A stretch of DNA of 64,000 nt from GCA-002708315 sp964460905 (GTDB lineage Bacteria > Bacteroidota > Bacteroidia > Bacteroidales > F082): contig CAYWRM010000013.1 of NCBI GenBank assembly GCA_964460905.1, positions 33,485-97,484 on the forward strand, given 5' to 3'. This document shows positions 17,595 through 26,698 of the stretch, in pieces. Numbering within the stretch: the first letter of the stretch is position 1; the number at the start of each line of letters is the position of its first letter. Under the pieces are notes generated by a model. It was not told where the DNA came from. It did no database searches and saw only the letters and a list, made by a program, of their open reading frames with translations. Position numbers and translations under genes: made by a program.

Positions 17595-18587
17595 ATGACT
17601 CAAATTATTATTGCTACCATTGCATTTGTTTTCTGCTTAAACTCATGCAATTACATTGATTCTAAGAACGAAATTTCTCCAAAATACGTGTTGGTGATTC
17701 ACGGTGGTGCCGGCACTATTCTAAAAGAAAACTTAACGCCCGAAAAAGAGCAACAATACCTGGCAAAACTTGAGGAAGCATTGCTTACCGGTGCCGAAGT
17801 GTTAAAATCAGGAGGCACTAGCCTTGATGCTATAACTGAAGCAATAATAGTTATGGAAGACTCTCCATTGTTTAATGCTGGAAAGGGTGCAGTTTTCACC
17901 GAAGAAGGTGTTAATGAAATGGATGCGTCAATTATGAATGGTAGTACCGGTGGTGCCGGTGCTGTTACCGGAATTCATAATACTAAAAATCCTATTTTGG
18001 CTGCCCGAGCTGTTATGGAAGAAACAAATCATGTATTGTTAACTAGTAATGGTGCCGATGAATTTGCTGTTAATATTGGACTTGAAATTGTTGACAGCTC
18101 TTACTTTTTTACTTCAAACCGATGGAAGAGTTATGAAAAAGTAAAAGCAAAACAAAAAATAGAAAATGAAAATCATGGGACTGTTGGTGCAGTAGCACTT
18201 GATACATATGGAAATCTTGCAGCTGGAACCTCAACAGGGGGCATGACCTACAAAATGAAAGGTCGGGTTGGCGATTCTCCAATTATAGGAGCAGGTACTT
18301 ACGCAGATAATAATACTTGCGCTGTTTCAGCCACAGGCCATGGTGAGTATTTTATTAGAAATGTGGTTGCTTACGATATTAGCGCTCTTATGAAATATAC
18401 TAATGTTTCACTTAAAGAGGCTGCTAATTATGTGGTTTTGGGTAAGTTAAAAAAGATAGGTGGTGATGGTGGAATTATTGCAGTTGATAGTTCAGGAAAT
18501 TTTGCAATGACTTTCAATACTGCCGGAATGTACCGTGGAGTTATAACCTCTGATGGATTAAAAAAAATAATGATTTATAGTAATTAA
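17595..18587 (+). CDS. Isoaspartyl peptidase / L-asparaginase (Ntn hydrolase), lipoprotein
   Basis: A plant-type asparaginase that cleaves isoaspartyl dipeptides and asparagine. The precursor self-cleaves before a Thr nucleophile, Thr196 in the ENHGTVGAVALD motif. The N-terminal family motif VLVIHGGAGT (33-41) and substrate loop STGGMTYKMKGRVGDSPIIGAGTYADN are intact. The frame is open upstream, but the ATG at 17595 yields 330 residues with a hydrophobic signal and lipobox LNSC (Cys18). It is therefore exported and lipid-anchored, facing the periplasm or the surface. It closely follows the TauE/SafE gene. Confidence 0.92.
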   Translation: MTQIIIATIAFVFCLNSCNYIDSKNEISPKYVLVIHGGAGTILKENLTPEKEQQYLAKLEEALLTGAEVLKSGGTSLDAITEAIIVMEDSPLFNAGKGAVFTEEGVNEMDASIMNGSTGGAGAVTGIHNTKNPILAARAVMEETNHVLLTSNGADEFAVNIGLEIVDSSYFFTSNRWKSYEKVKAKQKIENENHGTVGAVALDTYGNLAAGTSTGGMTYKMKGRVGDSPIIGAGTYADNNTCAVSATGHGEYFIRNVVAYDISALMKYTNVSLKEAANYVVLGKLKKIGGDGGIIAVDSSGNFAMTFNTAGMYRGVITSDGLKKIMIYSN

Positions 18588-18689
18588 TATGAATTTTGCT
18601 CGCATTTAAATTCTCTCCAATTAACAACCCGAATATTAAATACCAACAATAAAAATATGTATTTTTAACACCACAAATTAAAAAATCTC

Positions 18690-19085
18690 ATGAAAAATTA
18701 TTTATTCCCTTTGATTACATTTATTGCAATTCTTCTCTTCTTCGGATCATGCGAGAAAGATTGTGATATTCAGACTCCTGACATCTACGGGTCATGGACT
18801 GTGTTGCAAACCGACCAACAAGGCATCCAGTTTGATGTTGAACTTAAATTCAACACTAACAACACTTTTGATTGGATAGTTCTTGACACAGCTAGTGGTC
18901 ATACAAGTTCACATGCTGAATTCATTCTCTCAGGAAACTTAATGACCATCACAGTAGATCCCGATTGTAATTCAATAGGTGAGTATTATTTATTTGCTGA
19001 AGCTAATAAGTTGGCTCTTGTTGCCAAAACAGAAGAATGTGGTCCAAGAGCGTCAGCTATGGAGTGGGTTTGGAAGAGGAAGTAA
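18690..19085 (+). CDS. Small lipoprotein with lipocalin-like domain
   Basis: A 131-residue exported protein: signal peptide with lipobox (LFFGSC, Cys21) and a mature domain of alternating strands starting IYGSWTVLQTD and ending MEWVWKRK. This is the pattern of Bacteroidota lipocalin-like (DUF4923/Lipocalin_5-like) lipoproteins, which start with a GxWxL motif. Four further cysteines (CEKDCD, DPDCN, EECG) could form disulfides. Function unknown. It lies alone, 100 bases after the asparaginase and before a family A repeat. Confidence 0.65.
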   Translation: MKNYLFPLITFIAILLFFGSCEKDCDIQTPDIYGSWTVLQTDQQGIQFDVELKFNTNNTFDWIVLDTASGHTSSHAEFILSGNLMTITVDPDCNSIGEYYLFAEANKLALVAKTEECGPRASAMEWVWKRK

Positions 19086-19103
19086 TACAATGGAATTAAA
19101 GTA

Positions 19104-19265
19104 ATACCAATTATGATTCCATATTACCGATAAATAAATTGAATTATATTTTTCTTTATTGAGGCAGAAAATATTTGAATAGCCAAAGCTCTGGAAATCT
19201 TTTCTAACAAAAAGAAAGGAAAAAAGAAACAATTTATATCGGTAATATGGGGTTATATTTGGTAT
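19104..19265. repeat. 162-bp inverted-repeat element, family A copy 2
   Basis: The left arm starts ATACCAATTATGATTCC and the right arm, reversed, starts ATACCAAATATAACCCC. Both continue CATATTACCGATA to AAATTG, about 36 bp of near-perfect terminal inversion. The reverse strand centre has TTTCCAGAGCTTTGGCTATTC, matching copy 1. The flanks are AAGTA and AAGTT, a near but inexact direct repeat. Confidence 0.8.
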
Positions 19266-19357
19266 AAGTTGGTTTCAATGGAAACTAATAATACTTGGAA
19301 ACTTGAAGTCGGAAACTAGAAATTAATTTTCAGCATCGGTCTTCCATAAAAAAATTA

Positions 19358-20731
19358 CTATTTCTTTACAACTATCTTTCGTGCTATTTCAGCACCATCA
19401 GTTTCAACCTTAATGATATAAACATTATTATTTAGCTCGGTTGAATTTAGTGCAACCTCAAGCCTTTGCTCGGTGTTCATTCCGTTAAAAAGTGTGTTAA
19501 TAGTTTCTCCTTCTTTTGAAAAAAGAGTAACCAGGATATTTTTTTCGCCAGCACCAATTATTGCAATAGTTGCCGAATGTACAACCGGATTTGGATAAAC
19601 AATTACCTTGATTTCTTCTTCCATTTTAAAAAAATCAGCTTCGGTGGCCTTGTCAGGGTTAAAAAGTAAAAAGGCAATTGGAGTATTTGATTTCCGCATA
19701 TGTTGTCTTGTCATCCTCATCACATCATCAGCATTTTGATTATTGTTTTCAGCTATGATGATTAGTTCTTTCTCCCATTCTGTAACATGGCTTTTTATTC
19801 TATTAGTATATTCTTTAATTTCTGAACCATGAGCAATAGCAATTTCTCTAACCTTGGTCATGCTATTTTGCATATCAGTACGCATGCCATCAAAATTAGA
19901 ATCTTTTGCTCGCTTGCCTGCTACAAAGTCATCGCTTTCATACCAATTTTTAAACATTAATTTTCTAACCTGAATTTTTTGTCTTGCCGTTGAAATGGCT
20001 TCTCTATCATTATTGCTTAGAACTTTATCAAAAGCTTTACGTTCCTCAGCAATTACCGGGATTATATTCTCAACTGCAAACATTTTTATTTCATCTCTTA
20101 ATTGAGGGTTTCTATTTCTTTTTACAGATCCCCTTTTAATGTTATTATTTCCATCTTGCTGTCTCATAGCTCTTGATTGTGAAATTCGTGGATTAAGGGG
20201 ATCCCACAATAATAACCAATCAGGATTTGATGCCCTTTCGAAAAACATATCAATACCTGTATGATCATCTTTATTACGCATTTGCTCAATGTTGTTTTTA
20301 TCATGTATTGCTTTTATATCAATAATCCAAGCTTGCATATTTTTTTTGATAAACTTACTATAAGAATCATTTAATTTTGGATGTGCATTTGTGATCTCTT
20401 TAATATCGTTTTGCATATCATACCTCATGGACTTTTTAATATTTGCATTTTCTTTATTAGAATCTGATCTTCTATTATAATTTCCACTTTGCCGTGAAAC
20501 CTTTTTTGATCCATTGTTAGTTTTTTCATTTAGAATACGAAGTTCCACTTTTTCAGCATCTGACAGTTTATCAATATATATGATTTGCTGTTTTTCCAAT
20601 GCCGGAAAAATATTGCTATCAAAGTACTGCTTAACTTCTTCTCTGGCATTTTGGTATGAATCATTTTGAGAAAAGGCTACAGTTATAAAGCCAATGGCTG
20701 CTAGTGTAAATAATAAGGATAATTTTTTCAT
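19358..20731 (-). CDS. T9SS-secreted protein with duplicated helical domain
   Basis: A 457-residue precursor: signal peptide (about 1-21, ending VAFSQ), two similar helical units and a type IX secretion sorting domain. Unit 1 (about 28-185) starts EEVKQYFDSNIFPALEKQ and ends with LLLWDPLNP. Unit 2 (about 213-370) starts DEIKMFAVENIIPVIAEE and ends with FLLFNPDKA; both contain a DMQN...ITNAH/REIAIAH stretch. The C-terminus (KVIVYPNPVVHSATIAI ... VYIIKVETDGAEIARKIVVKK) is a type A sorting domain. The helical units loosely recall Spy/LTXXQ-like periplasmic proteins, but I cannot assign a function. It should be released or attached at the cell surface. Confidence 0.8.
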   Translation of the reverse strand: MKKLSLLFTLAAIGFITVAFSQNDSYQNAREEVKQYFDSNIFPALEKQQIIYIDKLSDAEKVELRILNEKTNNGSKKVSRQSGNYNRRSDSNKENANIKKSMRYDMQNDIKEITNAHPKLNDSYSKFIKKNMQAWIIDIKAIHDKNNIEQMRNKDDHTGIDMFFERASNPDWLLLWDPLNPRISQSRAMRQQDGNNNIKRGSVKRNRNPQLRDEIKMFAVENIIPVIAEERKAFDKVLSNNDREAISTARQKIQVRKLMFKNWYESDDFVAGKRAKDSNFDGMRTDMQNSMTKVREIAIAHGSEIKEYTNRIKSHVTEWEKELIIIAENNNQNADDVMRMTRQHMRKSNTPIAFLLFNPDKATEADFFKMEEEIKVIVYPNPVVHSATIAIIGAGEKNILVTLFSKEGETINTLFNGMNTEQRLEVALNSTELNNNVYIIKVETDGAEIARKIVVKK

Positions 20732-20979
20732 GCGATTGTTTTTTATATTTAATCATTAGACAAATGATTATCATTTTTTATTCCAACTTAAATTGACAAA
20801 ATAATTTTATAAAACTAAATATTTAATATAAATATATATTATTTATCTGATTAGCTGTTAACAGCGTTTTGTCTTTATCAAATTATTAGTTAATAAAATG
20901 CAAAATAATATTATTCATTTTTGCTGAATCAAAACCAAATGTTCCTAATTTGGCTTCGCAAAATAATAGCTCTTTAAAA

Positions 20980-22713
20980 ATGGAAATTGTAACCACAATT
21001 GGAAAAATATTAACTCTGATAGGATCCCTAGGGTTGTTTCTTTATGGCATGAAGATAATGAGTGAGGCTTTACAGAAAGTAGCAGGGGGAAAAATGAGAC
21101 AAATTCTTGCTGTTATGACAAACAACAGGTTCAAAGGAGCATTAACAGGGTTTTTAGTAACTACTACCATACAATCATCTTCTGCAACTACTGTTATGAT
21201 TGTAAGCTTTGTAAATGCTGGACTACTATCTCTTATAGCCGCAGTTGGTGTTATTATGGGAGCCAATATTGGCACCACCGTAACAGCATGGATTATTTCT
21301 CTTTTAGGTTTTAAAATCAGCCTTAGTTTTTTGTCACTTCCATTAATTGGAATAAGTTTTCCATTCTTTTTTTCAAAAAACAGCTTAAAAAAATCATGGG
21401 GAGAATTAATTATCGGGTTTGCCATACTTTTTATAGGTCTCCAGTTCTTAAAAGAATCCGTACCTGATATAAACAACAATCCAGGGATACTAAATTTTCT
21501 TTCTTCATTTACTGATTTAGGGTATATTTCTATCCTTATTTTTGTGATTATTGGAACAATTCTTACTGTTATTATTCAATCTTCAAGTGCTACTATGGCT
21601 CTAACTTTGGTTATGACGTACAATGGACTAATACCATTTGAATTAGCAGCCGCAATGATTCTGGGCGAAAATATTGGAACAACAATAACCGCAAATATTG
21701 CTGCTTTTGTTGCAAATATCTCTGCCAAACGTGCAGCGCGAGCTCACTTTATATTCAACACCTTTGGTGTAATTTGGATGTTAATAGTCTTCCATCCATT
21801 TTTAAGAGTTATTGACCATTTTATGCAACATTATCATAGCATATCCATTTTGTCAACTGACCTTTCAAAAGTCGACTATGAAACTATAAAACAGGAATAT
21901 CCAATAGCCCTTTCTATTTTTCATACCAGTTTTAATATACTTAATACCTTGATGTTAATTGGTTTTGCATCATTAATAGCCAAAATTGCAACCAAAATGG
22001 TTCCTGGTGATGATGAGGATGATGAAGAATTCAGATTACAATATATAGATTCAGGACTGTTTTCAACGAGTGAGCTTTCCATTATGCAAGCAAAAAATGA
22101 AATTTCAAATTTTGGTAGCCGTATAGAAAAAATGTTCTTATTTATACCATCATTATTGCATGAGAAACGTTTAAAAAAATACGATAAGTTCCTTGCAAAA
22201 ATTGAAAAGTATGAGCAAATAACAGATAATATTGAAATAGAAATTGCCACATATCTGACTCGAATTTCAGAAGATGAATTAACATATGACAGCTCGAAAA
22301 AAATCAGGGCCATGTTAAAAATAATAGATGATATGGAGAGTGTTGGCGATGTAGTATACCAGCTTTCTATAATCATCGATAATGGAAATCAACGGAAATT
22401 AATTTTTACAGATGAGCAGAATAACTCACTAAATGAGCTATTTGAAATGATAAGGGAAGCTTTTGTTGAGATGAATAAAAACCTTGTTAGTTCTTATCAG
22501 GAAGTTAATCCTGCTACAGCTTTTCTTTTTGAAAAAAAGATCAACAAGAAAAGAAATATGATGCGACATCAGCATGTTGACGATTTGAAAGAAAAAAAAT
22601 ACAAGCATAAAATTGGCACATATTATAGTGATGTATTTTCCCTAACAGAAAAAGTTGGGGACTATATAATTAACGTAACAGAGGCTATTGTAGAATATCA
22701 AGATATTAAGTAA
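20980..22713 (+). CDS. Na+/phosphate cotransporter (NptA/YjbB type) with PhoU-like tail
   Basis: An inner-membrane transporter moving phosphate with sodium. From the ATG at 20980 it is 577 residues (a TTG at 20950 would only add an unremarkable leader). The membrane part (about 1-335) has the two inverted QSSS hallmarks, TTIQSSSATTVMIV and VIIQSSSATMALTL, and paired GANIGTT/GENIGTT motifs. The remaining ~230 residues are a charged helical PhoU-like domain that may regulate transport. An acidic DDEDDEE stretch joins the two. It is a single gene between the T9SS protein (divergent) and the C10 peptidase. Confidence 0.92.
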   Translation: MEIVTTIGKILTLIGSLGLFLYGMKIMSEALQKVAGGKMRQILAVMTNNRFKGALTGFLVTTTIQSSSATTVMIVSFVNAGLLSLIAAVGVIMGANIGTTVTAWIISLLGFKISLSFLSLPLIGISFPFFFSKNSLKKSWGELIIGFAILFIGLQFLKESVPDINNNPGILNFLSSFTDLGYISILIFVIIGTILTVIIQSSSATMALTLVMTYNGLIPFELAAAMILGENIGTTITANIAAFVANISAKRAARAHFIFNTFGVIWMLIVFHPFLRVIDHFMQHYHSISILSTDLSKVDYETIKQEYPIALSIFHTSFNILNTLMLIGFASLIAKIATKMVPGDDEDDEEFRLQYIDSGLFSTSELSIMQAKNEISNFGSRIEKMFLFIPSLLHEKRLKKYDKFLAKIEKYEQITDNIEIEIATYLTRISEDELTYDSSKKIRAMLKIIDDMESVGDVVYQLSIIIDNGNQRKLIFTDEQNNSLNELFEMIREAFVEMNKNLVSSYQEVNPATAFLFEKKINKKRNMMRHQHVDDLKEKKYKHKIGTYYSDVFSLTEKVGDYIINVTEAIVEYQDIK

Positions 22714-22754
22714 AATTTGTATATAATTAGGTATATTTCGAACGAAATTAGTTT

Positions 22755-22762
22755 TAACTTTG
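22755..22762 (+). promoter_or_regulatory. -7 promoter box for the C10 peptidase gene
   Basis: TAACTTTG matches TAnnTTTG and lies 25 bases before the ATG at 22788. A clear -33 TTG is not seen. Confidence 0.4.
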
Positions 22763-22787
22763 ACTACAACAAATAAGCTCAATTATA

Positions 22788-24275
22788 ATGAAAAAGCTAA
22801 TTTTATTAATTCTAATTTCAGTTACCATAAATGTCAGTCAGTTTGCCCAAAACATTAAATATGATGATGCATTACAAGTTGCAAAAAACAAAATCATCTT
22901 ATTAGGCAACGATAATTCACACAGTATTTTTGGTGATATACAAATCTTCGAAAAAAAGGCTTCCCAACCATTATTCTTTGTTTTTAACCTGAAACCTGCA
23001 GGCTATATTGTCGTTACTTCAAGAAAAGATCTGCCTCCTGTAATCGCATATTCATTTGAAAACAATTATAATGCTGACAACAGCCTTCAAAATCCTTTAA
23101 AAGAACTGCTTATATCAGATATTGAAGCCAGAATTGCCTCAGTTGGTACATTGCACAAAAATACAATTGAAAAAATAAAACAGGAATGGGAAAATTTATT
23201 AATAGGTATTAATGATAGTAAAACAATATTCCAGCAATGGCCCGAAGAAGGAACAACCTCAACAGGTGGATGGCTGGAAACAAACTGGACACAAAGTTAT
23301 CCTTATAATAAATACTGCCCTATTGATCCGGTAACATCACAAAGAAGTTATGTTGGATGTCCTGCAACAGCCATGGCACAAATAGTCAACTATTACGAAG
23401 CTATTAATTCAACTAAATTTACAGATGATGATGACTATTATCATTCGTATGCAGGAAGAAATTTTTGGATTGATGATGACTATGAGGAATATGGTTTCCT
23501 GTCTTTTCCAATTATTAATATCTTTTTAGAATCTATTGCCAACAAATATGAAGTTATCAACCAGCTAACTAATGATGAAAAAGCAGCGCTTAGTTTTGCA
23601 TGTGGTGTTGCAGCAAGACAGGTATTTACTTCTGAAGGTTCAGGAACATTTGGTGTTAACCAGGCCCTTGATGCATATATGAAATTTGGTTATAATGAAG
23701 CTGTTTTGTTAGATGATAGCGATACAAATATGTTTAGTGTTATGTCGCAAAACATTATGGAAGCACGACCTATTCACTTTGCTGTTGTAAACCAACAATG
23801 GAATTCGGGGCACAATGTTGTAGTTGATGGCTATAATACTGATAACTACTACCATGTTAATTTTGGCTGGGGAGGTTCGTATAATGGCTGGTATTTGCTG
23901 CCTCAAGAATTTCCGCTACAGCTTACTGTAATTGAAGGAGTAATTGTAAATATTGCCTACCCACCAGTTTATACAGAGGTTTTTAATTCCCCAACTAATA
24001 GTATAAATAGCATCAAAATCTATCCAAATCCTGCAAAAGATTTCATAAATATTGAACTTAATATATTTGATGCTGAAAAAATTACTGTAAGCATTGTGGA
24101 TATTTTCGGAAAAACAATCTACAAAGCAAACCAAAACATGATTAAAGAGGGGAAAAATAAAATACTATCACTAAATTTAAACTCTGTTTCTGGAGATAAA
24201 TTAAGCCCGGGAATATACTTGCTAAAAGCAGAGACTAATGGAAAAACTACTGTTACAAAATTTAATATTCAATAG
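22788..24275 (+). CDS. C10 family (streptopain-like) cysteine peptidase with T9SS sorting domain
   Basis: A secreted proteinase precursor of 495 residues: signal peptide (about 1-20), an inhibitory propeptide (about 22-145), a papain-fold catalytic domain and a C-terminal type IX sorting domain (about 405-495, IKIYPNPAKDFINIE ... PGIYLLKAETNGKTTVTKFNIQ). The catalytic Cys191 lies in SYVGCPATAMAQIVNYY and His342 in NSGHNVVVDGYN, followed by YYHVNFGWGGSYNGWYLL. This is the SpeB/interpain layout. It probably degrades host or environmental protein at the cell surface, after removal of the propeptide. Confidence 0.93.
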   Translation: MKKLILLILISVTINVSQFAQNIKYDDALQVAKNKIILLGNDNSHSIFGDIQIFEKKASQPLFFVFNLKPAGYIVVTSRKDLPPVIAYSFENNYNADNSLQNPLKELLISDIEARIASVGTLHKNTIEKIKQEWENLLIGINDSKTIFQQWPEEGTTSTGGWLETNWTQSYPYNKYCPIDPVTSQRSYVGCPATAMAQIVNYYEAINSTKFTDDDDYYHSYAGRNFWIDDDYEEYGFLSFPIINIFLESIANKYEVINQLTNDEKAALSFACGVAARQVFTSEGSGTFGVNQALDAYMKFGYNEAVLLDDSDTNMFSVMSQNIMEARPIHFAVVNQQWNSGHNVVVDGYNTDNYYHVNFGWGGSYNGWYLLPQEFPLQLTVIEGVIVNIAYPPVYTEVFNSPTNSINSIKIYPNPAKDFINIELNIFDAEKITVSIVDIFGKTIYKANQNMIKEGKNKILSLNLNSVSGDKLSPGIYLLKAETNGKTTVTKFNIQ

Positions 24276-24315
24276 AATAAGAACCAATTAGTATCAAACC
24301 ATATTCTTACAACCA

Positions 24316-25554
24316 CTAATTTTTAACAACCTTGTAAAGTTTATCCCCGCGACGAACCATGCCCGTTACTTTAATGGAACAAATTTCACCCTTATCTACT
24401 TTGTTTACGGGATCTAAATCAAGTCTTATTTCATCAACAACAGCTTCATAAACACCTGTTGTTTCTCCAATTATTTTAATCTCATCATCAAGATTAAGAT
24501 CATGAGTTTCAATTTTAACTTCTGCTACCCCAATCTTGCTAAAATAATTGGTTATTTTACCGATATACATTTTACGCTGAGTAGCTTGATTACCATAATC
24601 TTCAGTCCATTCGCCAAACTTACTGCCCATGTAATAACCATCCCAAAAACCTCTGTTATAAACAGTTGATAACCGGGCATTCCACTTATCAATATTTTCC
24701 TGATTATAGTTTCCGTCAAACCAGGCATCAACAGCCTCACGATATACTGAAGCAATTGTTTTTACATATTCCGGTGAGCGGCCACGACCTTCAAGCTTAA
24801 GAACTCTTACACCGGCATCAAGTATGTAATCCAGCAAAGCAACTGTATTTAAGTCCTTTGGTGACATGATATATTCATTATCTATTTCCAGTTGCTCGCC
24901 TGTTTCTTTATCAGTAACTGTATATTTTCGGCGGCATTGCTGCAAACACGCTCCTCGGTTAGCTGAGGAATTTAGGTTATCGAGGCTTAAGTAACATTTA
25001 CCTGATACAGCCATACACAAAGCACCATGAGCAAATACCTCAATTTGAACTAAATTACCCGAAGGCCCGCAAATGTTTTGTTCGCTAATTGCGGTAGTAA
25101 TTTCTTTTACCTGTTTAATTTCAAGCTCACGGGCAGTAACCATCACATCAGCATATTGCGAATAATATTTAACGGCTTTGATATTTGTTATATTGGTTTG
25201 TGTTGACATATGAATCTCTATACCAACCGAAAATGCATATTGAATTACTGATTGATCGGACGCAATAATTGCTGTAATATTATTTTGTTTGGCTGCATTA
25301 ACAATCTCACGCATTGTTTCAAGTTCACTATCATAAATAACAGTATTCAAAGTTATATATGTACGAACATTATTTTCCTTACAAATATTTGAGATACTAA
25401 CTAAATCTTCTAAAGTGAAGTTTTTTGAAGATTTGGAACGCATATTAAGATTGCCTATTCCAAAGTAAACCGAGTTAGCGCCACCTTGTATTGCTGCCAT
25501 TAATGATTCATAGGAACCTACCGGAGCCATTATTTCAATATCGTTTGCTGTCAT
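24316..25554 (-). CDS. Peptidase U32 family protein (TrhP-like)
   Basis: A 412-residue member of the U32 family, bacterial relatives of which take part in tRNA wobble-uridine hydroxylation (TrhP) or in ubiquinone synthesis; some were first described as collagenases. It begins IMAPVGSYESLMAAIQGGANSVYFGIG, the family's N-terminal signature. It holds the cysteine cluster for an iron-sulfur centre (SGKCYLSLDNLN...NRGACLQQCRRKYTV), followed by MSPKDLNTVALLDYILDAGV and LKLEGRGRSPEYV. The C-terminal ~70 residues form a beta-rich domain. It is the last gene of the ileS-led transcript, 9 bases after lspA. A tRNA role fits that company, by inference. Confidence 0.9.
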   Translation of the reverse strand: MTANDIEIMAPVGSYESLMAAIQGGANSVYFGIGNLNMRSKSSKNFTLEDLVSISNICKENNVRTYITLNTVIYDSELETMREIVNAAKQNNITAIIASDQSVIQYAFSVGIEIHMSTQTNITNIKAVKYYSQYADVMVTARELEIKQVKEITTAISEQNICGPSGNLVQIEVFAHGALCMAVSGKCYLSLDNLNSSANRGACLQQCRRKYTVTDKETGEQLEIDNEYIMSPKDLNTVALLDYILDAGVRVLKLEGRGRSPEYVKTIASVYREAVDAWFDGNYNQENIDKWNARLSTVYNRGFWDGYYMGSKFGEWTEDYGNQATQRKMYIGKITNYFSKIGVAEVKIETHDLNLDDEIKIIGETTGVYEAVVDEIRLDLDPVNKVDKGEICSIKVTGMVRRGDKLYKVVKN

Positions 25555-25563
25555 GTAGTTATT

Positions 25564-26178
25564 TTAGGGCTGCAAATTCTTCCTTTCAAAAAGAAGGAGA
25601 TAAATTACTCCTACAGTAATTGACGAGTCGGCAATATTAAATATAGGTCGGAAAAATATAAAATGGCCATCATGACCATATAGCCATAAAGGAATCCATG
25701 ACGGACCATCAGCTTGTACAAAATCAATGATTGGGAAATAAAGCATATCAACAACACGACCATGTAAGAATGAAGCATAACCCTGTCCTTCAGCAGCCAA
25801 AACACCCAGAGTATGGTAAGTACTTTGTGTAAAAATCAACCCATAAAAAGCACTGTCGATAATGTTACCAAGCGCTCCGGCAAATATTAATGAAATACTG
25901 ATAATTAGTCCATTATTTCTTTTTTTCTTGACAAGTATTATCAAATATATTGCAATGGCAATAATTGCTAGTATTCTAAAAACACTTAGCGAAAGCTTTC
26001 CCAACTCACCACCAAATTGTAAACCAAAAGCCATTCCATTGTTCTCTGTAAAATACAAGTTAAACCAATTACCTAGCACAGGAATTTCTTCACCAAGGGT
26101 CATGCTTAGCTTAACCCATACTTTTAAAATTTGGTCTGCAATCAGAACAAACAATATTACAAAAACGGACTTTTTCAA
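25564..26178 (-). CDS. lspA: Lipoprotein signal peptidase (signal peptidase II)
   Basis: An inner-membrane aspartic peptidase of 204 residues that removes signal peptides from prolipoproteins. It carries about four hydrophobic segments and the two catalytic Asp motifs, GNIIDSAFYG and FNIADSSITVGV. FTENNGMAFGL corresponds to the family's conserved NxGAAFG region. It is longer than the proteobacterial form because of an insert between the catalytic motifs, common in Bacteroidota. The start is a TTG at 26178, 7 bases after the preceding stop codon; no ATG is available. Confidence 0.95.
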   Translation of the reverse strand: MKKSVFVILFVLIADQILKVWVKLSMTLGEEIPVLGNWFNLYFTENNGMAFGLQFGGELGKLSLSVFRILAIIAIAIYLIILVKKKRNNGLIISISLIFAGALGNIIDSAFYGLIFTQSTYHTLGVLAAEGQGYASFLHGRVVDMLYFPIIDFVQADGPSWIPLWLYGHDGHFIFFRPIFNIADSSITVGVIYLLLFERKNLQP

Positions 26179-26185
26179 TTTCAGA

Positions 26186-26602
26186 TTAATTTATAGGGTC
26201 AGGTTTTGCCATTTGGTTTTTTGCATCTATGCTTAAAGTTGCATGAGGTACTGCTCTTAGTCTTTCTTTGCTAATTAACTTTCCGGTTACTCTACATATA
26301 CCATAAGTTTCATTTTCAATTCGAATTAAAGCATTTTCAAGGTTTGTCATAAAACGCTTTTGTCGAGCGGCAAGTCTACTGTTTTCTTCTTTTGACAGAA
26401 CTTGTTGACCTTCCTCCAGCACCTTAAATGTTGGAGAGGTATCGTTAGTACCATGCTCACTATTATTACTATATGCTTCTGTTAACAAATCAAAATCTTC
26501 TCTTGCTTTTTCAAGCTTTGCAACTATTATCTGTTTAAATTCTTCAAGTTCAACATCAGAATATTTTGTCTTATTTTGCTCTTTTTTATCATTCTCTTTC
26601 AT
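26186..26602 (-). CDS. TraR/DksA-family protein with degenerate zinc finger
   Basis: A 138-residue protein likely to bind RNA polymerase's secondary channel. It has an N-terminal charged helix, a coiled-coil region (about 15-85) and a C-terminal DksA-type finger fold. The finger reads TYGICRVTGKLISKERLRAVPHATLSI: of the usual four cysteines only one remains, so zinc is probably not bound. The rest of the finger (RL..VP.A..SI) is well kept. This Cys-poor form is common in Bacteroidota. It lies between ileS and lspA in one transcript. A role in transcription or ppGpp response is by family only. Confidence 0.88.
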   Translation of the reverse strand: MKENDKKEQNKTKYSDVELEEFKQIIVAKLEKAREDFDLLTEAYSNNSEHGTNDTSPTFKVLEEGQQVLSKEENSRLAARQKRFMTNLENALIRIENETYGICRVTGKLISKERLRAVPHATLSIDAKNQMAKPDPIN

Positions 26603-26698
26603 AGCCTTCTATTTTTAATCCTGTTAACAGGGTTTATTTTGACCGTATAAATATACACTATTTTTTAATTCTCAAATACATCCCTAATTCAGGTAAAG

